Notes under the pieces: model-generated
The model's database searches: none
Seen by the model: the letters and a program-made list of their open reading frames with translations, nothing else
Told to the model about the DNA's origin: nothing
Source: M3007 sp046296435
GTDB lineage: Bacteria > Bacteroidota > Bacteroidia > Chitinophagales > Saprospiraceae
Length of the DNA: 64,000 nt
Reading direction: 5' to 3'
Assembly (NCBI GenBank): GCA_046296435.1
Contig: JBKBLI010000001.1
Coordinates: forward strand, 1 to 64,000
Program-made: the position numbers and the translations under genes
In this document: positions 24,548-33,751 of the stretch, piece by piece
How the letters are laid out: every line of letters begins with the position of its first letter
Position numbering within the stretch: position 1 is the first letter of the stretch

Positions 24548-25308
24548 GCGCTACCCGTAATCAATACGCGAAGTTTTTTTTCGGACTCGCCGTCGGCGGC
24601 TGTCTCATCTTCGGCGCAATACTGCGCGCGCGGGCGCAGTCCTTAGATATTCCGCCCGAAATCCTTGAAGACGAGTATTTCATCGATGAGCAAACTGAGG
24701 CGGTATCGCCTCCGCCCAGAACCATAGCGCTGCGCAAACTGGACGACCAAAGCTGGTCAAAGGCCACCGACAAGTTAGACTATACAGAAAGGGTTGAAGA
24801 AAGAAAGAAAAAAAACAACGCGTATGACAAGACCCTTGATCTGCCCAACTTCAACTCCCAGGGCGACAAAATTCAAATAATCGCTATTGCGCTTGCGCTC
24901 GTACTGATTGCTTTGGGCATTTACTCTGCGATGCGACAGCCGTTGAATAAGCGCGTTGGTAAGCCCGACGCCCAAATTTCGCCCGAAAACATCGAGCAAT
25001 TCCTCGAAAAGGCCCAAATCGATCCTATGCTCGCTCAGGCGCTGGCCGCCAGCGACTACGCCCTTGCTATACGTTACCAGTATCTGCGCTGCCTGCAAAA
25101 ACTCGGACTGAAGCAACTCGTCAAACTCTCCGCCGAAAAAACAAACCGACAATATCTTAGGGAACTGGACAATTCGGGCCTGAAACCGGAATTCGCACGC
25201 CTCACCCTCTTTTACGAAAACATCTGGTACGGCAGCGTGCCGATCAATCTGCCGCGCTATCAGGAACTGGCTATGATGTACGAATCTTTTTTGAAAAAAA
25301 TCAGTTGA
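24544..25308 (+). CDS. DUF4129 domain protein with signal peptide and one membrane helix
   Basis: A 254-residue exported protein. It has an N-terminal signal (FFFGLAVGGCLIFGAILRARAQS), an extracytoplasmic acidic/proline segment, a membrane helix at about 113-130 (IIAIALALVLIALGIYSAM), and a cytoplasmic DUF4129 domain (ALAASDYALAIRYQYLRCLQKL ... FYENIWYG). It is coupled to the SpoIIM-like gene by a 4-base overlap and to hemW by a 1-base overlap, so the three genes form one operon. The last codons (SFLKKIS) are encoded by a T6-G-A7 palindrome. Function unknown. Confidence 0.85.
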   Translation: MSATRNQYAKFFFGLAVGGCLIFGAILRARAQSLDIPPEILEDEYFIDEQTEAVSPPPRTIALRKLDDQSWSKATDKLDYTERVEERKKKNNAYDKTLDLPNFNSQGDKIQIIAIALALVLIALGIYSAMRQPLNKRVGKPDAQISPENIEQFLEKAQIDPMLAQALAASDYALAIRYQYLRCLQKLGLKQLVKLSAEKTNRQYLRELDNSGLKPEFARLTLFYENIWYGSVPINLPRYQELAMMYESFLKKIS

Positions 25309-26432
25309 TGGCCGGCATTTACATACACATACCATTTTGTAAAAAAGCCTGTCATTACTGCAACTTTCACTTCTCGACGACACTCAACCGCAAAGAAGAA
25401 ATGGTCGCAGCTTTGCTGGGCGAACTCGAGCTGCGGCGCGATTACCTGAGCGGCGCCCCGCTGCGCAGCATCTATCTCGGCGGCGGAACGCCTTCTTTGC
25501 TCGAAACCAAAGAACTGGTCGCCCTTTTTGAAAAAATGACAGCCCTGCATACCGTCCTAACGGACGCGGAGATCACCATCGAAGCCAATCCGGATGACTT
25601 AGACGAAAATAGGCTTTTCGAATGGCGAAATCATACGCCCATCAACCGCATTAGCATCGGCGTGCAATCCTTTTCCGACGACGAACTGGCCTGGATGAAC
25701 CGCAGTCACAACGCCGACCAATCCATTCGCTCCATCGAAAACGCCCGCAAAATCGGATTCGACAACCTGACCATCGACCTGATTTACGGAACGCCCCTCT
25801 CCGACGACGCGCGCTGGGCTGCCAATCTGGAGCGGGTCAGAGACCTCGACCTGCCGCACCTCTCCTGCTACAGCCTGACGGTAGAGGAGCGCACCGCCCT
25901 AGCGCACTTCGTCCGAACGGGTCGCGCGCCCGCCGTGGATGAAGAGACCGCCGCCCGCCAATTCGAAATCTTGATGGACTTCGCCGAAGCGGAAGGCTAC
26001 GAACACTACGAAATCTCTAACTTTGCGCGTCCCGGTCGGCGCGCCGTGCACAACAGCGCTTATTGGCAAAACCTCCCGTACCTGGGCATCGGCCCCTCGG
26101 CGCACTCCTTCGACGGCGGAGTGCGACAGTACAACATCGCCCACAACGCCCGCTACATAGCCGCCATCGGCGAGGGCATGCTTCCGACCGCGACCGAATC
26201 GCTCAACGACGCGCAGCGCTATAACGAAACGGTATTAACCGCCCTGCGCCTCATCGAAGGCCTCGATATACACGCCCTGGCTCCCGAGCGCGCCGCTTAC
26301 TTCGCCGCTCAAGTCGGCCCTTGGCTCGACTCGGGACACGTGCGCGAACAAGGGGGGCGCTACGCCCTGACCCGCTCCGGAAAACTACTGGCCGATCGCA
26401 TCACGGCCGACGTTTTTGCCGCCGATGCCTGA
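25308..26432 (+). CDS. hemW: Radical SAM haem chaperone HemW
   Basis: Binds haem and a 4Fe-4S cluster and delivers haem to target proteins; related to oxygen-independent coproporphyrinogen III oxidase. The cluster motif C-x3-C-x2-C is seen in PFCKKACHYCNF close to the N-terminus, followed by YLGGGTPSLL and ISIGVQSFSDDELAWMNR, typical of the family. The C-terminal HemN-type region (GPSAHSFDGGVRQYN, NETVLTALRLIEGLD) is complete. It has 375 residues. The start is ATG at 25308, overlapping the DUF4129 stop by one base; the TTG just before it is unnecessary. Confidence 0.92.
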   Translation: MAGIYIHIPFCKKACHYCNFHFSTTLNRKEEMVAALLGELELRRDYLSGAPLRSIYLGGGTPSLLETKELVALFEKMTALHTVLTDAEITIEANPDDLDENRLFEWRNHTPINRISIGVQSFSDDELAWMNRSHNADQSIRSIENARKIGFDNLTIDLIYGTPLSDDARWAANLERVRDLDLPHLSCYSLTVEERTALAHFVRTGRAPAVDEETAARQFEILMDFAEAEGYEHYEISNFARPGRRAVHNSAYWQNLPYLGIGPSAHSFDGGVRQYNIAHNARYIAAIGEGMLPTATESLNDAQRYNETVLTALRLIEGLDIHALAPERAAYFAAQVGPWLDSGHVREQGGRYALTRSGKLLADRITADVFAADA

Positions 26433-26481
26433 CAACTTCGGACATTTCTTTTGTAAACAACCCATCGTTTGTGTTCACGTT

Positions 26482-27468
26482 ATGACGACAGAGTTACGCA
26501 AGCTACACATCGCCCAAAGAAACACCCGCCTGATCGGCGAATATACCCAGGGCTTAGATGGGCCTTTGATCATCGTGCTGGCTGGCGTCCATGGCAACGA
26601 GCCCGCCGGGGTCGAAGCCCTGCGCGAACTCTTCCGCATGCTCGATCGCGAGCCTTCGCAAAATCCGGGATTCACCTTCTGCGGCAAACTCGTCGGCCTG
26701 ATCGGCAATACCCGCGCCTTTCGGGAAGGGCGGCGCTACTTGGACAAAGATCTCAACCGCCTGTGGACGCCGGTCAACCTGCACCGCATCGAACAAACGC
26801 CCATAGAAGTCCTGCGCAATGAAGACGCCGAACTCTGCGAACTGAACGCCTACGTGCGCTGTGAACTCATCGAAAACCGCGCAGAAGCGCTCGTGCTAAT
26901 CGACCTGCATACCACCTCCGCGCCCGACGGAATATTTGCTATACCCGGCGAAGACCCCGTCAGCCTTCGTTTGGCCAAAGAAATGCAGGTCCCCGTCATG
27001 CTTGGACTCCTCAATGGGCTAGAGGGCACCTTGCTCCACCACGTATCAGCCAACCGCTTCGAAGCAGGCGGATTCCCGCGCTTCTCGGTCGGCGTGGCCT
27101 TCGAAGCCGGCCAACATCAGGACCCGCTCTCGCCCAGCAGGGCCATTGCCGCCGTGGTCAATGGACTGCGCGCCGCCGGCTGTATCCGCGACGAAGACGT
27201 GGATAGCCGACATAGCCAATTGCTGCGCGAGTGGTCGGCGCAGTTTCCCAGGGTTACCCGCTTGTGTTACGCCCACCACATCCGGCCAGGCGACGGGTTC
27301 CGCATGCGGCCCGGCTACGTCAATTACCAACCCATCGCCGAAGGCGAACATCTGGCCGACGACGTCGAAGGCCCTGTCCGCGCCCCGCGTCCTGGCCTCA
27401 TCCTTATGCCCCTGTATCAAGCGCAGGGATCTGACGGCTTTTTCATCGTAGAGGAAGTCAAAGATTAG
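26482..27468 (+). CDS. Succinylglutamate desuccinylase/aspartoacylase-family zinc hydrolase
   Basis: A carboxypeptidase-like metal enzyme of the AstE/AspA family that removes acyl groups from amino acids. The first zinc ligands lie in AGVHGNEPAG (His and Glu), and the third in VLIDLHTTSAPDG. VGVAFEAGQHQ, near the expected catalytic glutamate, and a C-terminal beta-barrel region (GEHLADDVEGPVRAPRPGLI) follow. The ATG at 26482 was chosen because the upstream extension is not conserved-looking and contains the hemW end. The substrate is not predictable. Convergent with anmK, 16 bases away. Confidence 0.85.
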   Translation: MTTELRKLHIAQRNTRLIGEYTQGLDGPLIIVLAGVHGNEPAGVEALRELFRMLDREPSQNPGFTFCGKLVGLIGNTRAFREGRRYLDKDLNRLWTPVNLHRIEQTPIEVLRNEDAELCELNAYVRCELIENRAEALVLIDLHTTSAPDGIFAIPGEDPVSLRLAKEMQVPVMLGLLNGLEGTLLHHVSANRFEAGGFPRFSVGVAFEAGQHQDPLSPSRAIAAVVNGLRAAGCIRDEDVDSRHSQLLREWSAQFPRVTRLCYAHHIRPGDGFRMRPGYVNYQPIAEGEHLADDVEGPVRAPRPGLILMPLYQAQGSDGFFIVEEVKD

Positions 27469-27484
27469 CCGCAACGACCCAGCC

Positions 27485-28669
27485 TCAGTCCGGAAACGAA
27501 AACTTACCCATGCCCACATACGGAATCCCGCCGAGCAAACGGCCCGACAAACCCTGACCTGCCACCGCCTCATTCGCCAATAAGGCAAACAAAACCGCTT
27601 CTTTCGCATCCGGATCAAAACCCGGATTGAGCGCCTCCAGTCCGTAGTCCGGCAACAAATCGCCCAGCATACGGCGCAACAAAGGATTGTGCAGCCCGCC
27701 TCCGCTCAACAGTATGCGGCGCGGCGCCGGATCGGATGGCGCCTGGCGAATGCAGTCGGCTATGCTGCGCGCCGTCAGGGCGCACAAGGTATGCAAAAGG
27801 TCGGCCGGATGATCGGCCCCGTCGGCGGCCGACGACAAGGCCCAATCGAGCGTAAATTCCTCGGGGCCGGTGGTCTTGGGCGCAGGGGCCTGAAAAAAAG
27901 GATGGCGCAGCCAACGCTCAAGCCAGTCGGCCCGCAAACGCCCCCCGCTTCCGATAAGCGCCTCCCGATCGTACGCGCAGCCCCAAAAGCGCCTGCATAC
28001 GGCGTCCATCAAGGTGTTGCCCGGCCCTGTATCCGTGGCATAAGCCTTTGAGGCATCCATGTCAGACGGCAAAAAACTGAAATTCGCAATGCCGCCCACA
28101 TTCAGCAGAAAACGCGCTTCGCCCGCTTTTGAAAACAAAAAATAATCGCCATACAGGGCCAAAGGAGCGCCCTCGCCCCCCGCGGCAAGGTGTTTTTGGC
28201 GAAAATCGCTCACGGTGATCAAACCCGTCCGACGCGCCAGGTGGTCTCCGTCGCCGATCTGCAAGGTCGAGTTCGGCCGATTTTGAAGGCCGTGAAACCG
28301 CGCCGGCGCATGCCATACCGTCTGCCCGTGAGAAGCGAGCAGATCGACCGACTCCGGCGGGATTTTATTTTTTTTCAAAAAAAACAAAACCTGCGCGGCG
28401 TGCCGTTCCGCAACCATAACATTCAGAAGCGCAAGGGTGGACAACTCGACCACAGGCCGGGCAAATACGCGGCGCACCTCGCCGCAAAATGCAGCGTCGT
28501 AGGGCAAGGTCTCGGCGCATTCTACCTCGACCCGCGTCTGCACTCCCGTGCCGGCAATACGGCAGTACGCAAGATCCAGACCGTCCATCGAGGTGCCTGA
28601 CATGAGGCCGAGGATGTGGCGCTCGGGCAGCGCGGCAAGTTCGGCCAGACGCAAAACATGAGATTTCAT
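27485..28669 (-). CDS. anmK: Anhydro-N-acetylmuramic acid kinase
   Basis: Phosphorylates and opens 1,6-anhydro-MurNAc for recycling of cell-wall muropeptides. The ATP-binding start ILGLMSGTSMDGLDLAY is diagnostic, followed by LASHGQTVWH, LLNVGGIANFSFL, DTGPGNTLMDA and LLSGGGLHNPLL. The ATG at 28669 overlaps the photolyase stop (ATGA), fixing the start about ten codons inside the longest frame. A T8-C-A8 palindrome at 28368-28384 encodes FFLKKNK between conserved blocks, at a position variable in the family. It is the last gene of a three-gene operon. Confidence 0.92.
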   Translation of the reverse strand: MKSHVLRLAELAALPERHILGLMSGTSMDGLDLAYCRIAGTGVQTRVEVECAETLPYDAAFCGEVRRVFARPVVELSTLALLNVMVAERHAAQVLFFLKKNKIPPESVDLLASHGQTVWHAPARFHGLQNRPNSTLQIGDGDHLARRTGLITVSDFRQKHLAAGGEGAPLALYGDYFLFSKAGEARFLLNVGGIANFSFLPSDMDASKAYATDTGPGNTLMDAVCRRFWGCAYDREALIGSGGRLRADWLERWLRHPFFQAPAPKTTGPEEFTLDWALSSAADGADHPADLLHTLCALTARSIADCIRQAPSDPAPRRILLSGGGLHNPLLRRMLGDLLPDYGLEALNPGFDPDAKEAVLFALLANEAVAGQGLSGRLLGGIPYVGMGKFSFPD

Positions 28670-30153
28670 TGCGGTATGCCTTCGTCTTTGGATTGACACA
28701 AGCGCCTGAATACGCCCGGGAGCAGCGACTGTACTGCTTCGGAATTGCGAAACGACCAGTAACGGTCTTTATTTTGACGGGTAGCCTCTTCGAAATTGAC
28801 AATCGGCGCCGGATAATCGCGACCAATGACGCAGCCATACCAGGTCTGTTCAAGCGGACTCATCGCCCACGGGCGATAGATCAGAGGCGCCGGGACCGCC
28901 TGCAACTCCGGAACCCAGCGACGCACAAAAACGCCCTCCGGATCGTGCCGCTCGCTCTGCGTCATGGGGTTGTATATGCGCAGCGTACCATAACCGTTGG
29001 TACCGGACTGCATCTGCCACTGCGAATAATGTATGCCCGGCTCGAAATCGAGAAAAACCTGCGCCAGATAACGGGCGCCCATCCGCCAGTCCTGCCAAAG
29101 CGTAAAACTCCAAAAGGTAGCCAACATCGCCCGCATGCGAAAATTGACATACCCCGTGCGGGCCAAACAACGCATACAGGCATCCACCATCGGGAAGCCC
29201 GTCAGACCCGCCCTCCAAGCATCGAACAGCCTTTCGTCCTGCCCGCGCGGCAGCGAGGCAAAGGCCCGGTTGACGTCCAGACGCTCCATCCGATGGTCGC
29301 TTTCGAGCTTCTGAATAAAATGCCCTCGCCACCACAAGCGACTCTGAAAATTGCGCAGCGCCGCCGCATGGATGCCGCTCGCTATGGCTCTGCCGCTCGC
29401 CTGCCACACCTGCCGCGTACTCAGGCACCCATAGGCCAAATACGGCGAAAGACGGCTGCAGGATCGTCGGCTTTCTTCAGGCTTGGAAATATGGCGGGTG
29501 TAATGGGCCGAGCGCTTGTACAGAAAGTCGTCCAGGTATCGGCGCGCGTAAGTTTCGCCCCCGGGCTGGAAGTCGGGCGCGGGCGCGAGCCAGGAGGCGG
29601 GCAAAGGGCGCGCGCAAAGGGCGCGGGCCAGCGCATCGGGCAGGGTCAGCGCGCGCAATCTGCGCAGATCGGGCTGTGCAAGCGGCGTTTCCAACATGGC
29701 TTCGTAACGGGTTTTCCAACCCTCGCGCGTTTGGGCGCCGCGCCGCACGCCGTCCTGGTCCCACTCCCGCCAGGCGACACCCTTTTTTCGGCAAAAATCT
29801 TTGATCGCTTTGTCGCGCGCGAAAGTGCGCTCCATGCCGGTTTCCTGATGCGCATAGATAGTACAGATACGGTAATGGACGCTCAGCCGCTCCAGCGCCT
29901 CCAACATGTTGGCATGCAAAATGTAGAGTCGCGCGCCAAAGGCGGCAAGCCGCTCCTCCATCTCGCGCAAGGATTGCAGCGCAAAACGCCAGTGCCGCTC
30001 GTCGTGCTCTTCGAGCGCATATATATCCGGCTCGAAAGCGTAGCACAAAAACAAAGGAAGCCCGCTATCGATGGCCGCAGCCAAAGGCGGGTGGTCGTCG
30101 AGACGCAAATCGCGTTTGAACCACAAGATATTGACGGTTGGCAGCGCGTCCAC
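28666..30153 (-). CDS. Photolyase/cryptochrome-family flavoprotein
   Basis: A 495-residue protein with an N-terminal antenna-binding Rossmann domain (ILWFKRDLRLDDHPPLAAA) and a C-terminal FAD domain (SRLSPYLAYGCLSTRQVW, FQSRLWWRGHFIQKLE, GFPMVDACMRCL, GYVNFRMRAML). The segment WQMQSGTNGYGTLRIYNP differs from the 'TGTDAQPYFRIFNP' of typical E. coli-type CPD photolyases and resembles a separate bacterial cryptochrome-like group. The role is therefore either light-driven repair of pyrimidine dimers or light sensing. GTG at 30153 follows directly on the upstream stop (TGA-GTG). It lies between an unknown secreted protein and AnmK in one operon. Confidence 0.85.
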   Translation of the reverse strand: MDALPTVNILWFKRDLRLDDHPPLAAAIDSGLPLFLCYAFEPDIYALEEHDERHWRFALQSLREMEERLAAFGARLYILHANMLEALERLSVHYRICTIYAHQETGMERTFARDKAIKDFCRKKGVAWREWDQDGVRRGAQTREGWKTRYEAMLETPLAQPDLRRLRALTLPDALARALCARPLPASWLAPAPDFQPGGETYARRYLDDFLYKRSAHYTRHISKPEESRRSCSRLSPYLAYGCLSTRQVWQASGRAIASGIHAAALRNFQSRLWWRGHFIQKLESDHRMERLDVNRAFASLPRGQDERLFDAWRAGLTGFPMVDACMRCLARTGYVNFRMRAMLATFWSFTLWQDWRMGARYLAQVFLDFEPGIHYSQWQMQSGTNGYGTLRIYNPMTQSERHDPEGVFVRRWVPELQAVPAPLIYRPWAMSPLEQTWYGCVIGRDYPAPIVNFEEATRQNKDRYWSFRNSEAVQSLLPGVFRRLCQSKDEGIPQ

Positions 30154-30885
30154 TCAACGGCAATTTTCCATTTTTTCAATCTCTTCTGTGAGCGCGCGCG
30201 CTTTGCGCACGAAGTCCTCGGTCTTGGCCCAGTTGTCCGTCAGAATAGCGTTCAAACAAGCCTCGTGGGCCGCCCGGGCCGACTGAGCGACGGCTGCGCA
30301 ATCATCCAGCGACTCTGCAAGCACTTGTACTTCGCGCATGATGTTGATCGCCTGCTCGAGTTTGAGCGTCAGGTAGTGATAATCGCGCTTGACCAAAGAT
30401 TGATCCAGCAGTTGCCGCGCCAAGGTCGCATCCTGCTCGATTATTTCACTCAGCGCAAAGCCCTCCGGCGAACGCAAAGTGATATTTTCTACCATACACA
30501 CTTCAGCAGCCACGCTCATGCGCTGCGCAAAACCGCGCGCCTCCACAGCCCGCATGATCAGCGCGTTCATGTCGGTAGAGTAATCATCGCTCACAATCAG
30601 ACAGCGACGGCGCCCGCGCTCCGCGGCAGCCCGCGCTTCATGGCAATACAGACCGGCATAGGTAACCGCCGAAAAGCGCTCGGCCGACTGCGTAAGACGC
30701 AGCAGCAAAGTAGGGTAATCCTTCTGAAGAATGGCGGCGTGCAGGAGCGACTCTATTTTCTGGGCCTGCACCTGCACCCACTCTAAGGTAGCCCGGCTAT
30801 CGGCAGGTTCGGACGCCGGAGCTTGCGCAAACGCAACAAACCGGGCGCCAAGCGACAATAAGACCATCAAAATGCGCTTTTTCAT
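30154..30885 (-). CDS. Secreted helical protein of unknown function
   Basis: 243 residues with a clear signal peptide (MKKRILMVLLSLGARFVAFAQA). The mature part is predicted mainly alpha-helical, with repeated 'QSLVKRDYHYLTLKLEQAINIMRE'-like stretches: AILQKDYPTLLLRLTQSAERF and QSLVKRDYHYLTLKLEQAI look like two copies of the same helix pair, suggesting an internal duplication. Four cysteines are present in the mature protein (YCHEA, RRCLIV, EVCMVE, DDCAAV) besides two near the C-terminus. No family recognised. First gene of an operon with the photolyase and anmK. Confidence 0.75.
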   Translation of the reverse strand: MKKRILMVLLSLGARFVAFAQAPASEPADSRATLEWVQVQAQKIESLLHAAILQKDYPTLLLRLTQSAERFSAVTYAGLYCHEARAAAERGRRRCLIVSDDYSTDMNALIMRAVEARGFAQRMSVAAEVCMVENITLRSPEGFALSEIIEQDATLARQLLDQSLVKRDYHYLTLKLEQAINIMREVQVLAESLDDCAAVAQSARAAHEACLNAILTDNWAKTEDFVRKARALTEEIEKMENCR

Positions 30886-31002
30886 ATTGGCATCGCTTTA
30901 GTTGGTGAGTATTACAATCAAAACAAGCGCACAAAGACAATTGTTTTGGCGCAAATGCCGCTCATTTGTGCAAAAGCATGCCCGATTTTGCGGCGAGCGC
31001 CC

Positions 31003-31010
31003 TATTTTTG
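31003..31010 (+). promoter_or_regulatory. -7 box TATTTTTG for the pyruvate dehydrogenase operon
   Basis: TATTTTTG matches TAnnTTTG and ends 11 bases before ATG 31022 and 20 before ATG 31031. It lies inside the upstream extension of the aceE reading frame, which argues against the earlier TTG start. Confidence 0.55.
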
Positions 31011-31030
31011 CGGCTAATAAAATGTGTAAT

Positions 31031-33709
31031 ATGGGAGACCAATACCTCATAGACGATTGGCAGGCGGAGAAAGCAGAATGGATTGAGGCCATCGAAGAAG
31101 TCCTCGAAGCCCATGGCAAAGCAGTTACCGAAGCGCTTTGGCAGGACCTCCGACGCGCGTTGGCGCGTCGCGGCGTCGCCAATGGCGGCCCCGCGCTCAA
31201 TACCCCCTACGTCAACACCATCGCGCCCGAAGACGAGCCGGAATATCCGGGCGATCTAAACCTCGAAGAGCGCATCGAACATATCATCCGGTGGAACGCT
31301 CAGGCGATGGTGCTTCAGGCTCAGGACAAAAATCTGGCGCTCGGCGGACACATCGCCACCTATGCGGCCAGCGCTACCATCACCGAAGTGCTGTTTCACC
31401 ACTTCCTGCGCAAGCGCTCGGCCGATTATGGCGGCGATCTGTTCATGTTTCAGGGACACGCCTCGCCCGGCATCTATGCCCGCGCAGTATGGGAAGGCCG
31501 CCTGCCCTTGCAGGCAATCGCCGATTTCAGGCAGGAACTGCTCGGCGGCGTATCCAGCTATCCGCACCCAAGACGCATGCCCGCCTTTTGGCAGGCGCCC
31601 TCGGTCAGCATGGGCCTGGGACCCATGACCGCCATTTATCAGGCGCGTTTCGTCAAGTACCTCGAAACGCGGGGCCTCAAACCCAAAAACGGCGGCAAAG
31701 TCTGGCACTTCATCGGCGACGGCGAAATCGACGAACCGGAAATCTACGGCACCATTGGCATCGCTTCGCGCGAAAACCTCGACAACCTGGTCTTCGTCGT
31801 CAACTGCAACCTGCAACGCCTCGACGGACCCGTTCGGGGCAACGGCAAGATCATTCAAGAGGTCGAGCGCCATTTCTTCGGCGCCGGTTGGGATGTTGTC
31901 AAAGTGATCTGGGGCGGCGACTGGGATGAGCTTTTGCAAAAAGACGAGCAAGGCGCCCTACTGCATCGCTTAGAAACGATGGTGGACGGCGAGTTTCAGG
32001 AGTTGATCAACCTCGGCGGATCCGAAATCCGCGCCAAACTGATCGGCGCCGACAAACACAGCCTCGCCATCGAAGCCCTCCTCGCGCCCTACGCAGACGA
32101 ACAACTCGCCAAACTCAAGCGCGGCGGCCACGACCCGCGCAAGGTCTATGCGGCCTACCACAAAGCGGTACGCAACAACGGCCCGACCGCCATCATCGTG
32201 CAAACGGTCAAAGGATACGGCATGGGCAAAGCCGCCGAGGGCAAAAATAAAGCGCACCAAACCAAAGACCTCAGCGCCGAAAGCCGCGTCGAAACCAAAA
32301 ACCGCTACAACATACCAATCTCTGACGAAGAAGCCCGGAAAGCGGCATTCTGGTTCCCGGATGCCAATGCCCCGGAGACCCGCTACCTGCTCGAACGCCG
32401 CAAAGCGCTCGGCGGCTTCCTCCCCGAACGCAGCGACAAATACCAGCCCTTCCCGCTCCCCGATCTCGCGCTCTTCGACAAACAACTTAAGGGCAGCGCC
32501 GCAGGCGGACGCGACGTCTCCACCACCGGCGCTATGGTGGACATCATGAATAGCCTCATCCGCCACCAGGATGTCGGCAAATATATTGTACCCATCGTAC
32601 CCGACGAAGCGCAAACCTTCGGCATGGAGCCGCTGTTCAACTCAGCCCAGATCTGGAATCAAAAAGGCCAGCTATACAAGCCGCTCGAAATCGGCATGGC
32701 CGTCATCAAGTACAAAGAGTCGGCTACCGGTCAGGTACTCCAGGAAGGCATCAACGAGGATGGCGCTACCGCCTCCTTCACAGCTGCCGGCACAGCTTAC
32801 GCCCTACACGGCCTGCCCATGGTCCCGTTCTACATTTACTATTCGATGTTCGGCTTCCAGCGCGTAGGCGACGTGGTGTGGGCCGCCGCCGATATGATGT
32901 GCAAAGGTTTCCTCCTCGGAGGTACAGCCGGACGCACCACACTCAACGGCGAAGGCCTCCAACACCAGGACGGACATTCGCACATCATCGCGCAGACCGT
33001 GCCGGCCGTCGTACCCTACGACCCGGCCTTCGCCTTCGAGCTGGCCGTGATCGTACACGACGGCCTACGCCGCATGTACGTCGAAAACGAAGCCCTCATC
33101 TACTACATCACCCTATACAACGAAAACCTCCTCATGCCGGCCATGCCCGAAGGCGTAGAAGAGGGTATCCGGCGCGGCATCTACCGCTTCAAACCATCCG
33201 GCCTCAAAAACAAAAAGGCCAAAGCTAACCTGCTGGCCTCCGGCGTGATCATGCAACAGGCGCTGCTCGCCGCCGAGATCCTCGAGTCGGAAGGCGTCGC
33301 TACCGATGTGTGGAGCGTCACCTCCTGGACGCTGCTATACCGCGACGCCGTCGAATGCGACCGCTACAACATGCTGCACCCCGACGCAACCCCGCGCACC
33401 CCTTACCTGACCCAAGCCCTGGGCAAGGGCGAAGGCGTGTACGTAGCCGTCAGCGACTGGATCAAACTCACCCCCGGCCAATTGGCTCCTTGGGCGCCGC
33501 AGCCGTACACCGCCCTCGGCACAGACGGGTTCGGCCTCTCCGAAAGCCGCGAAAGCCTGCGAGACTACTTCGAAATCAGCCCGCGCTACATCGCCTTCGC
33601 CGCCGTGCGCCAACTCCAGCAACAAGGCCTGGTAAAAGAAGAAGCCGTGAAAGCCTTCATCCAAAAATACGGCATCCAAAGCGACAAGCCATCGCCTATG
33701 GGCGTCTAA
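31031..33709 (+). CDS. aceE: Pyruvate dehydrogenase E1 component, homodimeric type
   Basis: Thiamine-diphosphate enzyme that decarboxylates pyruvate and passes acetyl groups to the E2 lipoyl domains. At about 893 residues it is the single-chain E. coli-like E1, not the two-subunit alpha/beta form. The TPP/Mg site is GDGEIDEPEIYG. Other conserved parts are GGHIATYAASATITEVLFHHF, FQGHASPGIYARA, VDIMNSLIRH, the P-loop-free PYR-domain stretch YYSMFGFQRVGD and GEGLQHQDGHS. The start is ATG at 31031 (or 31022), downstream of the promoter box. It is followed after 42 bases by aceF. E3 (lpd) is not in the window. Confidence 0.93.
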   Translation: MGDQYLIDDWQAEKAEWIEAIEEVLEAHGKAVTEALWQDLRRALARRGVANGGPALNTPYVNTIAPEDEPEYPGDLNLEERIEHIIRWNAQAMVLQAQDKNLALGGHIATYAASATITEVLFHHFLRKRSADYGGDLFMFQGHASPGIYARAVWEGRLPLQAIADFRQELLGGVSSYPHPRRMPAFWQAPSVSMGLGPMTAIYQARFVKYLETRGLKPKNGGKVWHFIGDGEIDEPEIYGTIGIASRENLDNLVFVVNCNLQRLDGPVRGNGKIIQEVERHFFGAGWDVVKVIWGGDWDELLQKDEQGALLHRLETMVDGEFQELINLGGSEIRAKLIGADKHSLAIEALLAPYADEQLAKLKRGGHDPRKVYAAYHKAVRNNGPTAIIVQTVKGYGMGKAAEGKNKAHQTKDLSAESRVETKNRYNIPISDEEARKAAFWFPDANAPETRYLLERRKALGGFLPERSDKYQPFPLPDLALFDKQLKGSAAGGRDVSTTGAMVDIMNSLIRHQDVGKYIVPIVPDEAQTFGMEPLFNSAQIWNQKGQLYKPLEIGMAVIKYKESATGQVLQEGINEDGATASFTAAGTAYALHGLPMVPFYIYYSMFGFQRVGDVVWAAADMMCKGFLLGGTAGRTTLNGEGLQHQDGHSHIIAQTVPAVVPYDPAFAFELAVIVHDGLRRMYVENEALIYYITLYNENLLMPAMPEGVEEGIRRGIYRFKPSGLKNKKAKANLLASGVIMQQALLAAEILESEGVATDVWSVTSWTLLYRDAVECDRYNMLHPDATPRTPYLTQALGKGEGVYVAVSDWIKLTPGQLAPWAPQPYTALGTDGFGLSESRESLRDYFEISPRYIAFAAVRQLQQQGLVKEEAVKAFIQKYGIQSDKPSPMGV

Positions 33710-33751
33710 TCCAGTAAAAAAAATCTACTTACGCAAGCGACAAATCCAACC

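Noticed and set aside
28669..30786. 705-codon open frame on the plus strand opposite the photolyase gene
   Set aside because: Lies wholly antisense to the photolyase and secreted-protein genes, which have clear family motifs; its translation is Arg/Pro-rich and matches no family. Long antisense frames are common in GC-rich genes.
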